Shown: one piece after another, positions 40,966 to 47,963 of the stretch
Numbering within the stretch: position 1 is the stretch's first letter
How the letters are laid out: each line of letters opens with the position of its first letter
Assembly (NCBI RefSeq): GCF_013304445.1
Contig: NZ_JAAITA010000022.1
Coordinates: 1 to 47,963, forward strand
Reading direction: 5' to 3'
From: Blautia hansenii
GTDB lineage: Bacteria > Bacillota > Clostridia > Lachnospirales > Lachnospiraceae
Length of the DNA: 47,963 nt
The notes under the pieces: model-generated
Databases searched by the model: none
The model's input: the letters and a program-made list of their open reading frames with translations, nothing else
What the model was told of the DNA's origin: nothing
Program-made: the position numbers and the translations under genes

Positions 40966-42303
40966 TCAGAATGGAAGCTCCATCTGTTCTGTGACCTCCA
41001 CAAAACCGTCCATCGTTTTTTCAGACGGGTTGCATAAGTCCGTTGCCGGGGTTTCACGCTCCCAGCCCTTTTGTCTGCCATATTCGGAAAACATTCTGGG
41101 GTTCTGGAAGTACCGCCACCCGGAAATGCACTGGTTCATTATCTCGTTGATTTCCCGGATTTCCCATTGCTTCGGCTCGTCAAAGGCATGGTTTAAGGCT
41201 TCCTTGTAGAGCTGCTTGGAGCAGACCATGCTCCCGGTGTACTTATCAAGATATGCCTGTATCATCCCGGCTTTGGTGTCCTCCGGCATAAAATCCCGCT
41301 GGTGTTCTTTGAGATACCGCTGCATGGCGGGGCTGAACGCCAGCTTGAACCTGCCGCTTCGGTAAATCTCCATCGCTTCTGCCCACATCTGTCCGATATA
41401 GGCTCTGGAAGCGGCTTCGTCCTCCAAAATGTGAACTTCCGCCTGCTCCGGGTACACCATGACCGGGATAAAGCGGCGGTTGCCGGAACGGTCAAGGGGC
41501 AGGAAGTCAAGGGCATTGGAAGTGCCGCCAAACACGCACTGACGGGGGCGGTCTGCCGGATGGGTTTCATAGGGTATCTTGTAAACCTCTTTCTGTCTGC
41601 TTAAAAATGACTTGATTTCCTCAATGCTCTTGGCGTTGGCGGTTGCCATCATTTCCGACATTTCGATAATCCAGTGACCTTGCAGCTTGCGGTACACATT
41701 GTCATCGTCCAACTTCCGCAAATCATCGGAGAACCACTCGTCCCGGACTGCCAGCAGACGGAAGAAGGTGGACTTGCCAGCCCCCTGACCGCCTACCAGA
41801 CAGAGCATGATTTCAAATTTGCATCCCGGCTGAAAGGCTCGTGAGATTGCACCCAGCAGGAACAGCTTCAACGCTTCATAGGTGTAATCGTCTGCGTCAG
41901 CCCCCAGAAAGTGCCGCAGGCAGAAACGGATTCGCTCTGTCCCGTCCCACACAAGGGTATTGAGATAGTCCCGGATGGGATGGTACTTGTTTTCATTCGC
42001 CACAATCCCGATGGCGTTATCAATCTTTTTCTCATTGGTAAGCCCATAGGTTTCTTCCAGATAGAGAAGCAGATACTTCATATCCGTATCGTTTAAGGCG
42101 GTGCTTTCTCTGTGGAAGCCAATGGGCTTTATGATGTCCTTGCGGTCAGTCAGGATGTTGTATGCGATAGCCCTGGAGAGCAGCGGGTCACGCTGGAATA
42201 CGGTCAGGCAGTTCCGTATGCTCTGACGCACACCGCCTTTCTCGGTAGTTTCCAGCCCCGCCTTGATTTCCTCAATGCTCTGGGGCGGCTGCATGGCGTT
42301 CAT
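40966..42303 (-). CDS. VapE-type superfamily 3-like helicase
   Basis: The protein is 445 residues from MNAMQPPQSIEEIKAGLETT; a longer in-frame start at 42360 adds 19 residues but has no better ribosome binding site. Walker A is CLVGGQGAGKSTFFRL near residue 185. HWIIEMSEM and FLSRQKEVYKIPYETHPADR follow, then GTSNALDFLPLDRSGNRRFI, all typical of VapE/D5-like replication helicases. The C-terminus has CISGWRYFQNPRMFSEYGRQ. With the primase upstream it should start replication of the excised element. The 3' end is intact. It overlaps the primase gene by about 32 bases. Confidence 0.85.
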   Translation of the reverse strand: MNAMQPPQSIEEIKAGLETTEKGGVRQSIRNCLTVFQRDPLLSRAIAYNILTDRKDIIKPIGFHRESTALNDTDMKYLLLYLEETYGLTNEKKIDNAIGIVANENKYHPIRDYLNTLVWDGTERIRFCLRHFLGADADDYTYEALKLFLLGAISRAFQPGCKFEIMLCLVGGQGAGKSTFFRLLAVRDEWFSDDLRKLDDDNVYRKLQGHWIIEMSEMMATANAKSIEEIKSFLSRQKEVYKIPYETHPADRPRQCVFGGTSNALDFLPLDRSGNRRFIPVMVYPEQAEVHILEDEAASRAYIGQMWAEAMEIYRSGRFKLAFSPAMQRYLKEHQRDFMPEDTKAGMIQAYLDKYTGSMVCSKQLYKEALNHAFDEPKQWEIREINEIMNQCISGWRYFQNPRMFSEYGRQKGWERETPATDLCNPSEKTMDGFVEVTEQMELPF

Positions 42304-42916
42304 GGTGTTTTTTAGTTCTTGCTGCGTCTGCGGCTGCAAGCTCTGCCATTCGCTGTTCAAGCTGTATCACATCCTTTCCGTAGTCCGTAATCAAAGCCGC
42401 TTTTTCCTCTGTTTCCCCGAACAGAAGCACATCCAGCAGATATTCCACTTGGGCTTGCTTCTGTAAGGCTTCCACAAACCGGGGATGAAAGGCTTCCTCC
42501 GGGGAGTGCGGGGCATATTCCTTTCTCCACACTCGAAGTAGGTGGAGATAATCGGCAAGAATACGGAAGCAGCGGTTCTTTGCTTCCTGAAACTGTTCCT
42601 CCGTGGATTTCTGCCGGGGCTTGGGCTTTTTCGCCTTTCCCGGCGGCTTCCAGTCCTCATAGGAAAGCCCGAAGTCCTGTGCCAGTTGTACGGCGGCTTC
42701 TTTCTTTCCCAGCCCATACAGAGCGGCGGCAAAATCAATCACATCCCCATCCGCACCGCAGCCGAAGCAGTGGTAACGCCGATCCAGCTTCATGCTTGGG
42801 GTTTTATCGTTATGGAACGGGCAGCAAGCCATCCCGTTCCGACCTATACGGATTCCATAATGCTCCGCAGCCTGTCTTGTTGTGACGGACTGCTTCACAG
42901 CTTCAAATACATTCAA
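42272..42916 (-). CDS. CHC2-type DNA primase
   Basis: The protein has 214 residues. The N-terminal zinc domain has GMACCPFHNDKTPSM and RRYHCFGCGADGDVIDFAAA, the CHC2 fold of DnaG primases. No Toprim catalytic domain follows; the rest is helical (QFQEAKNRCFRILADYLHLL, QVEYLLDVLLFGETEEKAAL). It may therefore recognise or load rather than synthesise alone, or work with the VapE-like helicase. It is the usual partner of that helicase in IMEs of this type. Confidence 0.85.
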   Translation of the reverse strand: MNVFEAVKQSVTTRQAAEHYGIRIGRNGMACCPFHNDKTPSMKLDRRYHCFGCGADGDVIDFAAALYGLGKKEAAVQLAQDFGLSYEDWKPPGKAKKPKPRQKSTEEQFQEAKNRCFRILADYLHLLRVWRKEYAPHSPEEAFHPRFVEALQKQAQVEYLLDVLLFGETEEKAALITDYGKDVIQLEQRMAELAAADAARTKKHHERHAAAPEH

Positions 42917-42943
42917 ATCTATCCCTCCTTGAAAATAAGAAAA

Positions 42944-42978
42944 GCACCTGACATTCTCTGATTGAAAATGGCAAGTGC
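42944..42978 (-). terminator. Terminator between the relaxase and primase genes
   Basis: Arms GCACCTGACATT (42944-42955) and AATGGCAAGTGC (42967-42978) pair with two mismatches. On the minus strand TTTTCTTATTTT follows. It lies directly after the mobA stop. Confidence 0.7.
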
Positions 42979-42981
42979 CTG

Positions 42982-44562
42982 TTAAAGTTCCATATCCTGT
43001 TGTCTGTGTTTCTCCTGTGCCGGGGTGGTTCTTTGTGCTTTTTTCTCGTCAGTCTTATCCTGCAAGACTTCCTTGATAGGCTGCTTTTTGGGCGGCTCTT
43101 TACTTTCCTCTGTGCCGGGTGTGGCTTTCCGTACCCAGTAGCGGATGTCCCGCAGCTTCTTCAAATCCTCCTGTACCTCGGTCAGCGGTGTTTTCAGAGC
43201 TGCAATTTCTTCCAGAAGCGTTTCCTGCTCCTCTTGCAGCTCCTTTTGGGTACTGTCCTTATCGTCCGGATGCTTGGCAAGGTAGGCGGCGGCTTTCTCA
43301 TACCGGGCAACCTCCGGGTGTTCCTGTTTGAATTTCTCCTTTGTTTTCTTAAAAAATATCTTCTGGTATTTCTCATAGACAGGCTTACATTCTTTGCAGT
43401 CTGTCCGGCTGGCAAGAATCCCATCAATCACTTTGCTTCGGGCTTCCTTTGGCTTCATCTGATTGCGGTAATCTGCGGCTGATTTCCCGGAAGATTCCAG
43501 AAATGCTTCTAAGTCCTCCACAGTAGAAAGCCCCTTTTGACGGAGATAGGACAGGGCTTCGCTGACTGCCTTTAAGTCCTGTGAAGTCCCCCGGTTCTGT
43601 CCAGCCCTTGTCCAGTCCTTCCGTTCTTCCTTTCGTATCTCCATATACTTCATCAGCAGATTGGGAAGAAGTGTCGCTTCCTCCGCCGCTTTTTGTGCAA
43701 GCAGCTCTTTCCGTTTTTCGCCCAGCTCGGTAATCCAGCCTTTGAGGTTGTGGATGAGCTGCCTGATGGACTGCATTAAGCTGTTGGCGGCTCTGATTTC
43801 CCGGTTCAGGTTGCCGATATTCGTCTGGATACCTCGCTTTTCCATCTGCCGGACAGCAACTCCCTCATGGACAGTGGGGACTATATCAAGCCCCTGTCTG
43901 GCATAGGAACGCAAGTCCACACGCTCCGGGCGGTCATTGGCTTCCAGATAGCGGTTCTGGATGACCTCCCATTCATGCCGCCAGATTTCACAATACTTCT
44001 GGTCGTTCCAGTCCACCATATCCTCCTTGTGGCTTTTCCACCTGCCGGATGGCAGCTTTATCCGTTCCCCATTCTCGTCAAGGTCATAAACCTTGCGGCT
44101 CTTGGGAAGCCATTTCCCATGTTCGTCCATTGCCCGCATAGTGAGCAGGACATGGGCGTGGGGATTATGTCCCGGCGGGTGGGGGTCATGGATGGCAAAG
44201 TCAGCAATCATACCTTTGGAAACAAACTGCTGTTCACAAAACTCCCGGACAAGGACAGCGTACTGGTCAGGCGGTATCTCTCTGGGGATGGTAAGCACCC
44301 ACCGCCTTGCAAGCTGGGAGTTCCATTGTTTCTCCACCGCTTCGGCGGCGTTCCATAGAGTATTGCGGTCTGCATACGACCGTGGGGCATTTGCCGGGAG
44401 CAGGATTTCATTGTGGACGATACCACGCTTTTCCGGGTAGTGCTTCACTTGCTGGTCGTATTCACAGAACAGCTTTTCGCCACTCTGGTAAGCAGCGGCG
44501 GCAACCGCAGACTGCCGCTGGCTGCGCTGAACAATCGTGATTTCGTTGTGTGGACAGGGCAT
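42982..44562 (-). CDS. MobA/MobL (MOBQ) relaxase of IME2
   Basis: The protein has 526 residues. The N-terminus MPCPHNEITIVQRSQRQSAV, then AAAAYQSGEKL, carries the catalytic Tyr of MobA/MobL relaxases. The metal-binding His motif is HDPHPPGHNPHAHVLLTMRA near residues 125-145. The C-terminal half is a long coiled coil (QKELQEEQETLLEEIAALKT) with a basic, Glu-rich tail. It nicks the element at oriT and leads the strand into the recipient through a helper pore. A MOBQ-type oriT lies upstream at 45607-45639, now separated from the gene by the lnu(C) insert. The enzyme looks complete. Confidence 0.92.
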   Translation of the reverse strand: MPCPHNEITIVQRSQRQSAVAAAAYQSGEKLFCEYDQQVKHYPEKRGIVHNEILLPANAPRSYADRNTLWNAAEAVEKQWNSQLARRWVLTIPREIPPDQYAVLVREFCEQQFVSKGMIADFAIHDPHPPGHNPHAHVLLTMRAMDEHGKWLPKSRKVYDLDENGERIKLPSGRWKSHKEDMVDWNDQKYCEIWRHEWEVIQNRYLEANDRPERVDLRSYARQGLDIVPTVHEGVAVRQMEKRGIQTNIGNLNREIRAANSLMQSIRQLIHNLKGWITELGEKRKELLAQKAAEEATLLPNLLMKYMEIRKEERKDWTRAGQNRGTSQDLKAVSEALSYLRQKGLSTVEDLEAFLESSGKSAADYRNQMKPKEARSKVIDGILASRTDCKECKPVYEKYQKIFFKKTKEKFKQEHPEVARYEKAAAYLAKHPDDKDSTQKELQEEQETLLEEIAALKTPLTEVQEDLKKLRDIRYWVRKATPGTEESKEPPKKQPIKEVLQDKTDEKKAQRTTPAQEKHRQQDMEL

Positions 44563-44631
44563 TTCGTGTCCCTCCTTTCGGTAATTGGTGGATGGGGTGG
44601 CGTTTTACCACCTCATTTGGGGCAGAAAAAA

Positions 44632-44659
44632 AGCAGGAGACCTTTTCAGATTTCCTGCT
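44632..44659 (-). terminator. Terminator between lnu(C) and the relaxase gene
   Basis: AGCAGGA (44632-44638) and TCCTGCT (44653-44659) are perfect complements. On the minus strand the stem is followed by TTTTTTTCTG. It can stop lnu(C) transcripts before mobA. Confidence 0.75.
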
Positions 44660-44702
44660 CGGTGTGCCGCTGTGTGGGCGGCGGGTATTTAGTTATAAAA
44701 GT

Positions 44703-44721
44703 TCGGGGCAAGTTGACCCGA
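44703..44721. promoter_or_regulatory. Imperfect palindrome upstream of the relaxase gene
   Basis: TCGGGGCAAGTTGACCCGA matches its own reverse complement at 16 of 19 positions. It lies 140 bases upstream of the mobA start, near the junction with the AT-rich lnu(C) insert. It could be an operator; nothing more can be said. Confidence 0.3.
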
Positions 44722-44766
44722 TGTGAAGTTGACAAACTGCAATTTATCTTAGAAATTACAGCGATG

Positions 44767-45258
44767 TTATTTTGATAAACTTTCAAGAATTGAAATATCA
44801 TGCTTATCTTTATCTCTTAATTCATAACCTGAATGGAAAACTTTTTGGCCTTTTAAAGATATACAAGGAATTGTTTTGCCTTCAAAAAAAACACTACCAA
44901 AGTAATCTTTTTCAAACTCATACCATCCACCCTCTAAATCAGCTTGTTTTGAAGTTCCGTCCTCATTTAAAACGAACGGGTGAATGTCTAAGTAACCAAG
45001 TTCATCACTATATAACTCTATTCTAACCGGTTTCCAGTCTGTATCAATTTTATAGCCCAGATTCAAAAGCACATTTAACAATTTTTCCGTATGTTGAGCA
45101 TCAAAATTTATATCTATATCTCTATGAATTCTTGTTTGTTTACCAGCTAAAATATCTACACCCCATCCGCCATCCAACCAGTATGTAATTCCAGTATTTT
45201 CGAATAATTCTATTACTTTCATTAAATCTTCTTTTGTTGTTATTTCTTTTCTACCCAT
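44767..45258 (-). CDS. lnu(C): Lincosamide nucleotidyltransferase Lnu(C)-like
   Basis: The protein has 163 residues: MGRKEITTKEDLMKVIELFE, then TYWLDGGWGVDILAGKQ and HRDIDINFDAQHTEKL. The GGWGVD and D-x-D parts form the nucleotidyltransferase active site of Lnu(A)/Lnu(C) enzymes, which adenylylate lincomycin and clindamycin. The end (GQKVFHSGYELRDKDKHDIS) is also as in this family. The length fits. The gene is far more AT-rich than the IME2 genes on both sides and sits between oriT and the relaxase, so it is a later insertion. No transposase or clear inverted repeats remain. The lnu(C) subtype is by recollection of the sequence. Confidence 0.9.
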   Translation of the reverse strand: MGRKEITTKEDLMKVIELFENTGITYWLDGGWGVDILAGKQTRIHRDIDINFDAQHTEKLLNVLLNLGYKIDTDWKPVRIELYSDELGYLDIHPFVLNEDGTSKQADLEGGWYEFEKDYFGSVFFEGKTIPCISLKGQKVFHSGYELRDKDKHDISILESLSK

Positions 45259-45344
45259 ACAAAGTCTCCTTTACAACTTCTATATAATTGTTTAGTTAAG
45301 TCAATATCAATATCTAATTGCCAAGGCTCAAAATCAAAAATCAT
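45240..45344 (-). CDS. 34-residue ORF overlapping the lnu(C) start
   Basis: An ATG at 45344 behind AAGGAG opens MIFDFEPWQLDIDIDLTKQL, then YRSCKGDFVWVEKK, and ends 19 bases inside lnu(C). The lnu(C) ribosome binding site (AAAGGAG) lies inside it. It may be a leader peptide that couples translation, or the 5' remnant of another gene whose start resembles MxFDFxPWxxDID proteins in Clostridia. Both are inference. Confidence 0.45.
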   Translation of the reverse strand: MIFDFEPWQLDIDIDLTKQLYRSCKGDFVWVEKK

Positions 45345-45388
45345 GGTCATCACACTCCTTTTTAAAATTCATATTTGTTGTCATCTTC

Positions 45389-45394
45389 ATTATA
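45389..45394 (-). promoter_or_regulatory. Probable -10 box of the lnu(C) promoter
   Basis: TATAAT lies on the minus strand 45 bases before the leader ORF start. No good -35 is seen at 17 bases. A small stem (CTATCTTTTTGATAG, about 45405-45419) overlaps the expected -35 position. Confidence 0.4.
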
Positions 45395-45606
45395 CTTCAC
45401 TGCCTATCAAAAAGATAGCATATTTTATGAAACTTGTCGGCTGGGAACAGCTTGCAACGCAAGATGTCCCCAGATGGCAAGTCCACAAAAGGGTAGCTGG
45501 CGGCAGCCAGCGCAGGGGAAGCGTAGCGTCCCCTGTTTGATTTGAAGCAGACCATGACTGCGGAAAATCACAGCCCTCCGGCGAGGAGCCTTCGGAGAAC
45601 GCAATG

Positions 45607-45639
45607 CACCAACCTCTGGGTGGTGTATAATTGCGCCCT
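45607..45639 (+). other. oriT: MOBQ-type oriT of IME2
   Basis: An inverted repeat CACCAACC (45607-45614) / GGGTGGTG (45618-45625) is followed by TAATTGCGCCCT (45628-45639). This matches the MOBQ nick region (TAARTGCGCCCT in RSF1010/R1162-type origins) at all but one base, with the inverted repeat in the expected place. The nick should fall next to TGCG/CCCT. A palindrome CCCTTAGTAAACTAAGGG overlaps it at 45636-45653. The cognate relaxase is MOBQ. Confidence 0.8.
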
Positions 45640-45646
45640 TAGTAAA

Positions 45647-45943
45647 CTAAGGGGTTTCCGGCTTCTCCCGTTCCAGCAGTTTTTTCAATAGTTCCTGCGT
45701 GTCCTGCCTGTGAAAAATGAGTTTCAACAACAGCATGACATCATCATCTGTCAGGCGTTCCGGCTCTTGCAGAAAACTTTCCAGCATACCGCCACGAGTA
45801 CAGAGCCGGTGCGTCCGTTCCTTTCGGGTAAGCTGCTTTAACTGGTGCTGCAATGCCTTTTCATCATTGATGGCTTTCCGCAGTTTCTTTTCGCTTTTCT
45901 CCAACTCCCGGTTGAGCTTTTCCAGCTTTGAGGTATCAGGCAA
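45647..45943 (-). CDS. DUF3847 family protein
   Basis: The protein has 98 residues: KLEKLNRELEKSEKKLRKAI then KALQHQLKQLTRKERTHRLC. The N-terminal half is a coiled coil and the rest reads LTDDDVMLLLKLIFHRQDTQ. This pattern is DUF3847, a small protein common next to MobA-type relaxases in Firmicutes elements; it may be a relaxase accessory (inference). The stop codon lies inside the palindrome by oriT. It overlaps the upstream gene by 8 bases. Confidence 0.8.
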   Translation of the reverse strand: MPDTSKLEKLNRELEKSEKKLRKAINDEKALQHQLKQLTRKERTHRLCTRGGMLESFLQEPERLTDDDVMLLLKLIFHRQDTQELLKKLLEREKPETP

Positions 45944-46277
45944 GGGCAGCGTCCTCCTTTCCCGGTATCAGCACATAAATTCTATTCGGTTCTCCCACGC
46001 CCTGACGCACCCGCATGATAAGTCCGGCGGTTTCCAGTTCATTCAGAGAACGCTTGACCGTCATGGGACTGCGGGACAGGACTGCGGCAATAGCTGTGAC
46101 AGGGAAGCAGACAAACAGGATTCCGTTCTCGTCCTCCTGCCCTTTGGATAGCATGGCGTCCAACATCCGGCAGTACATGACCTTTGCGGTGCTGCTGACT
46201 GGAAATCCTGTCAACGCTCTGGGAAATGGCATACAGGACGGCAAGGGTGTGTCTATCGTCATAAATTCAAAATTCAT
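45936..46277 (-). CDS. RepA N-terminal-domain-like replication initiator
   Basis: The protein has 113 residues. PFPRALTGFPVSSTAKVMYC and RMLDAMLSKGQEDENGILFV are the start of a RepA_N-type winged helix, then AVLSRSPMTVKRSLNELETA as the recognition helix. Family members usually have a longer C-terminus, so this is a short version containing the DNA-binding part only. It could start replication at a nearby origin or act as a regulator. It overlaps both neighbours (ATGA upstream, 8 bases downstream), in one operon. Confidence 0.75.
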   Translation of the reverse strand: MNFEFMTIDTPLPSCMPFPRALTGFPVSSTAKVMYCRMLDAMLSKGQEDENGILFVCFPVTAIAAVLSRSPMTVKRSLNELETAGLIMRVRQGVGEPNRIYVLIPGKEDAALA

Positions 46278-46462
46278 TCGGTGTGTTCCTCCTTTTTCTT
46301 TGCTCGTTTGGATAAATAACGGGGGCAGTCAACCACAACCGCCCGGAAGCTCTGCTTGCATTCATGCTGGCATTTCCGGCATAATTCGTTGTAAGTGACA
46401 CGCCCCCGGTCATTGAGGTAAAAGGAAAGCTCATGCTTCCTCTTTTTGCTCATTCTCGGCAT
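46274..46462 (-). CDS. Small conserved Cys-containing protein of IME2
   Basis: The protein has 62 residues: MPRMSKKRKHELSFYLNDRG then RVTYNELCRKCQHECKQSFR. CxxC and a further Cys suggest a small zinc site. It is basic at both ends. It is a familiar short protein at the head of RepA_N-DUF3847-mob operons, but no function is known. GGGAGGAAGCG lies upstream as a ribosome binding site. Confidence 0.7.
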   Translation of the reverse strand: MPRMSKKRKHELSFYLNDRGRVTYNELCRKCQHECKQSFRAVVVDCPRYLSKRAKKKEEHTE

Positions 46463-46945
46463 TTTACGCTTCCTCCCGTTTTAGTGTATGGTTTCGGGGC
46501 GATTTTCGGCAAAATTACGCTCATAGAGCCGCTTAAAATCTCCCGAAGTATCAGCGATAGGGTAGAATATCCCCCTATCAGATTGTCGTGTTTCGGTATC
46601 ATTTCGGTGTCAGTTCGCCAGTTCTCCCCGGTGTCGTTCCTCCCCTGAATCTCACAGCGGCGTATCGCTCCCTTTGGTACGCTCGTTTCAGTCAGGGTTC
46701 CTCCACATCCCTGCCAAAAGTCATGGCGCTACATCGCCGGGGAAGCATATCCCACACAGGCTGGTCATTCGATTGGAATAATCCATCGATGAACTACCTG
46801 TATCATAGAACATTTTTGTGCCCCGTGCCGTATGTCCACAAAATAGGAATTAAGGACAAAAATCAGAAATTTCCACGATTGCGGAAAGTGTGATATAATC
46901 CAGTTAAACGGCAGCAATGAAACCGCCGGAAAGGAGCGTGCACCC
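46463..46945. other. Divergent intergenic region between the IME2 operon and the XRE gene
   Basis: No gene is supported in these 483 bases. On the minus strand a coding-like open stretch (GIFYPIADTSGDFKRLYERN, about 46490-46605) has no start codon and is preceded by a stop; it may be a decayed gene. The right part holds the XRE promoter. The minus-strand operon promoter is probably here too, but I cannot place it. Confidence 0.4.
46870..46899 (+). promoter_or_regulatory. Promoter and possible operator of the XRE regulator
   Basis: TATAAT at 46894-46899 has TG two bases upstream (extended -10). A weak -35 (TTCCAC, 46871-46876) is 17 bases away. The inverted pair TTTCC (46870-46874) / GGAAA (46883-46887) overlaps the promoter, so the XRE protein might bind here and repress itself. 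Confidence 0.55.
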
Positions 46946-47752
46946 ATGAAAGGAGCAACAAGCATACAGGAACGCCTTTGGGAACTCCGCAAGGACAAAG
47001 GCTTAAATCTGGAAGAATTATCAGAGCTGACGGGTATTTCCAAATCAGCCCTTGGCAGTTATGAGAAAGAGGATTATAAAGAAATCAATCATGGCAACCT
47101 TATCACGCTGGCAGACTTCTATGGGGTTTCCGTTGATTATCTGCTGTGCCGGACAGAGAACCGGGAGCAGATTAACACGCCACTAACAGAGCTGTATTTG
47201 AATGATGAGATGGTTGCACTTCTGAAAAGCGGTCGGATTAACAACCGCCTGCTCTGCGAACTTGCCACCCATAAGGACTTTATCAAGTTTCTTGCGGACA
47301 TTGAGATTTATGTGGATGGGATTGCCACCATGCAAATCCAAAACCTCAATGCCCTTGTTGATACCGTCCGGCATGAAATCATTGAACGGTATCGCCCCGG
47401 CGAAGATGACCCGCATTTGAAAGTGCTGCAAGCCGCCCATATCAGCGATGATGAATATTTCAGTCACATGGTTCTGGATGACCTCAACCTCATTATCCGG
47501 GATATTCGGGAAGCTCACAAAAAAGACAGCGAAAGTGCTCCCCAGACCACCGTTGCCGATGAACTGAAAGAAAATCTGGAAGCGGTCGAAAATTTCAAGG
47601 GCAGCCGGGATGAAAAGCTGGTTGTTCTTTACTGCAAGCAGCTCGGTATCAACTATAAAAATCTGTCAGACGAAGAATTTCGCTGGCTGATTCGGATTCT
47701 CAAAAAATCAAAGAAAATGGGAACGCCTATCAGCCAGAGGAAAAAACGGTAA
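46946..47752 (+). CDS. XRE-family transcriptional regulator
   Basis: The protein has 268 residues. The N-terminal helix-turn-helix is clear: IQERLWELRKDKGLNLEELS then ELTGISKSALGSYEKEDYKE, and LITLADFYGVSVDYLLCRTE. The remaining 190 residues are helical and unassigned (VDTVRHEIIERYRPGEDDPH). A basic tail closes it. It is the only plus-strand gene of IME2 and probably controls the divergent operon. AAAGGAG lies upstream of the ATG. It is followed by a bidirectional-looking hairpin. Confidence 0.88.
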   Translation: MKGATSIQERLWELRKDKGLNLEELSELTGISKSALGSYEKEDYKEINHGNLITLADFYGVSVDYLLCRTENREQINTPLTELYLNDEMVALLKSGRINNRLLCELATHKDFIKFLADIEIYVDGIATMQIQNLNALVDTVRHEIIERYRPGEDDPHLKVLQAAHISDDEYFSHMVLDDLNLIIRDIREAHKKDSESAPQTTVADELKENLEAVENFKGSRDEKLVVLYCKQLGINYKNLSDEEFRWLIRILKKSKKMGTPISQRKKR

Positions 47753-47757
47753 AGAAA

Positions 47758-47803
47758 AAACCGCTGTTGCATGGTTGTGTTGGCTTCCATGTAGCAGCGG
47801 TTT
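47758..47803. terminator. Hairpin terminator after the XRE gene
   Basis: AAACCGCTGTTGCATGG (47758-47774) pairs with CCATGTAGCAGCGGTTT (47787-47803), with one or two mismatches. On the minus strand TTTTTTC follows, which is a stronger T-run than on the plus strand. It may stop transcripts from both sides. Confidence 0.75.
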
Positions 47804-47854
47804 GTGCTGTGGTTATTCAGTTGAAAGTTTAGTTCGGTAAACTGTAGCTTTCGG

Positions 47855-47908
47855 TTATAGATTTACAATCATAATATATTCCTCATTATTTTCATCAGCA
47901 ACAGTAAA
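47855..47908 (-). pseudogene. 3' end of a gene cut by the terminal repeat
   Basis: The frame reads FTVADENNEEYIMIVNL and stops at 47855-47857. The upstream part is replaced by the 55-bp terminal repeat, which has an in-frame stop. It looks like a genuine protein end but is too short to assign. Confidence 0.35.
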
Positions 47909-47963
47909 GAGACCGTTTCAAGTTTTGTGTAAACTCAAAAAACTGATATAAGATATGTCATTA
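47909..47963. repeat. Right copy of the 55-bp terminal inverted repeat (probable IS end)
   Basis: It is the exact reverse complement of bases 1-55, with the first mismatch at the next inner base on each side. It truncates the small gene end at 47855-47908. See the left copy for interpretation. Confidence 0.85.

Larger units (their letters stand above)
38766..47963. mobile_element. IME2: second mobilizable element with lnu(C), far end not seen
   Basis: The left end lies near 38766, where the Maff2 reading frame stops matching and the region leading to a large serine recombinase gene starts. The content is recombinase, small ORF, VapE-like helicase, CHC2 primase, MOBQ relaxase, oriT, DUF3847, RepA_N-like protein, small ORF and XRE regulator. 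The other half of the Maff2 gene is not in the window, so the right end lies beyond 47963 or was removed by the repeat at the edge. The exact left base is uncertain by several bases. Confidence 0.75.

Noticed and set aside
1-47963. Circular contig (plasmid or phage)
   Set aside because: The terminal repeat is inverted, not direct, so it does not support simple circularity.
1-47963. CRISPR arrays, tRNA or rRNA genes
   Set aside because: I saw no regularly spaced repeat array, no tRNA-like cloverleaf and no rRNA sequence on either strand.

Overview
The window looks like a slice of accessory DNA from a gut Clostridia bacterium (Lachnospiraceae/Oscillospiraceae type). It is a nest of mobile elements. 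The backbone is part of an integrative conjugative element (ICE) of the Tn1549/C. difficile CTn kind, read on the minus strand from about 38.77 kb down to 2.75 kb. In transcription order it carries a Maff2-like fragment, a VirB6/TrbL-like membrane protein, PrgI, a VirB4-like ATPase, a CD1108-type NlpC/P60 cell-wall hydrolase, DUF4315 and DUF4366 proteins, topoisomerase III, a giant methylase-SNF2 helicase, a giant ArdC-type polyvalent protein, a TTRAP-like protein and a YodL-type protein. The ICE relaxase, VirD4 coupling protein and integrase are not in the window.

Two integrative mobilizable elements (IMEs), each with a large serine recombinase, have inserted into this ICE. IME1 (10400-21407, about 11.0 kb) splits the methylase-helicase gene at a 5-bp core (ATCAG). 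Rejoining the halves across the core restores an in-frame protein of 2,712 codons. IME1 carries tet(O) with a tet(M)-type attenuation leader, a KTR-domain gene, three sigma-region-4-like genes (one broken), a RepA-like ATPase, a MOBV relaxase with a recognisable oriT, ParB, YdbC, the recombinase and tnpV. IME2 starts near 38.77 kb inside the Maff2-like gene, and its far end is not seen. It carries a recombinase, a VapE-type helicase, a CHC2 primase, a MOBQ relaxase with its own oriT, a RepA_N-like protein, an XRE regulator and an inserted lincosamide resistance gene, lnu(C).

The left 2.7 kb is AT-rich and different in character. It holds a frameshifted small membrane-protein gene (DUF6219-like) and a 600-residue protein with a HEPN RNase-type motif, a candidate defence gene. 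The window begins and ends with the same perfect 55-bp sequence in inverted orientation, so both edges run into the same repeat, probably an insertion sequence.

The most notable points are: (i) a complete tnpV-family gene with its own ribosome binding site, written in a second frame inside the methylase-helicase gene; (ii) the uncharacterised HEPN protein with a long leader; (iii) two oriT sites of different relaxase classes that can be read directly in the DNA; (iv) iteron-like repeats next to the replication genes of both IMEs; (v) an IME layout in which tet(O) attenuation could feed transcription into the mobilization genes.
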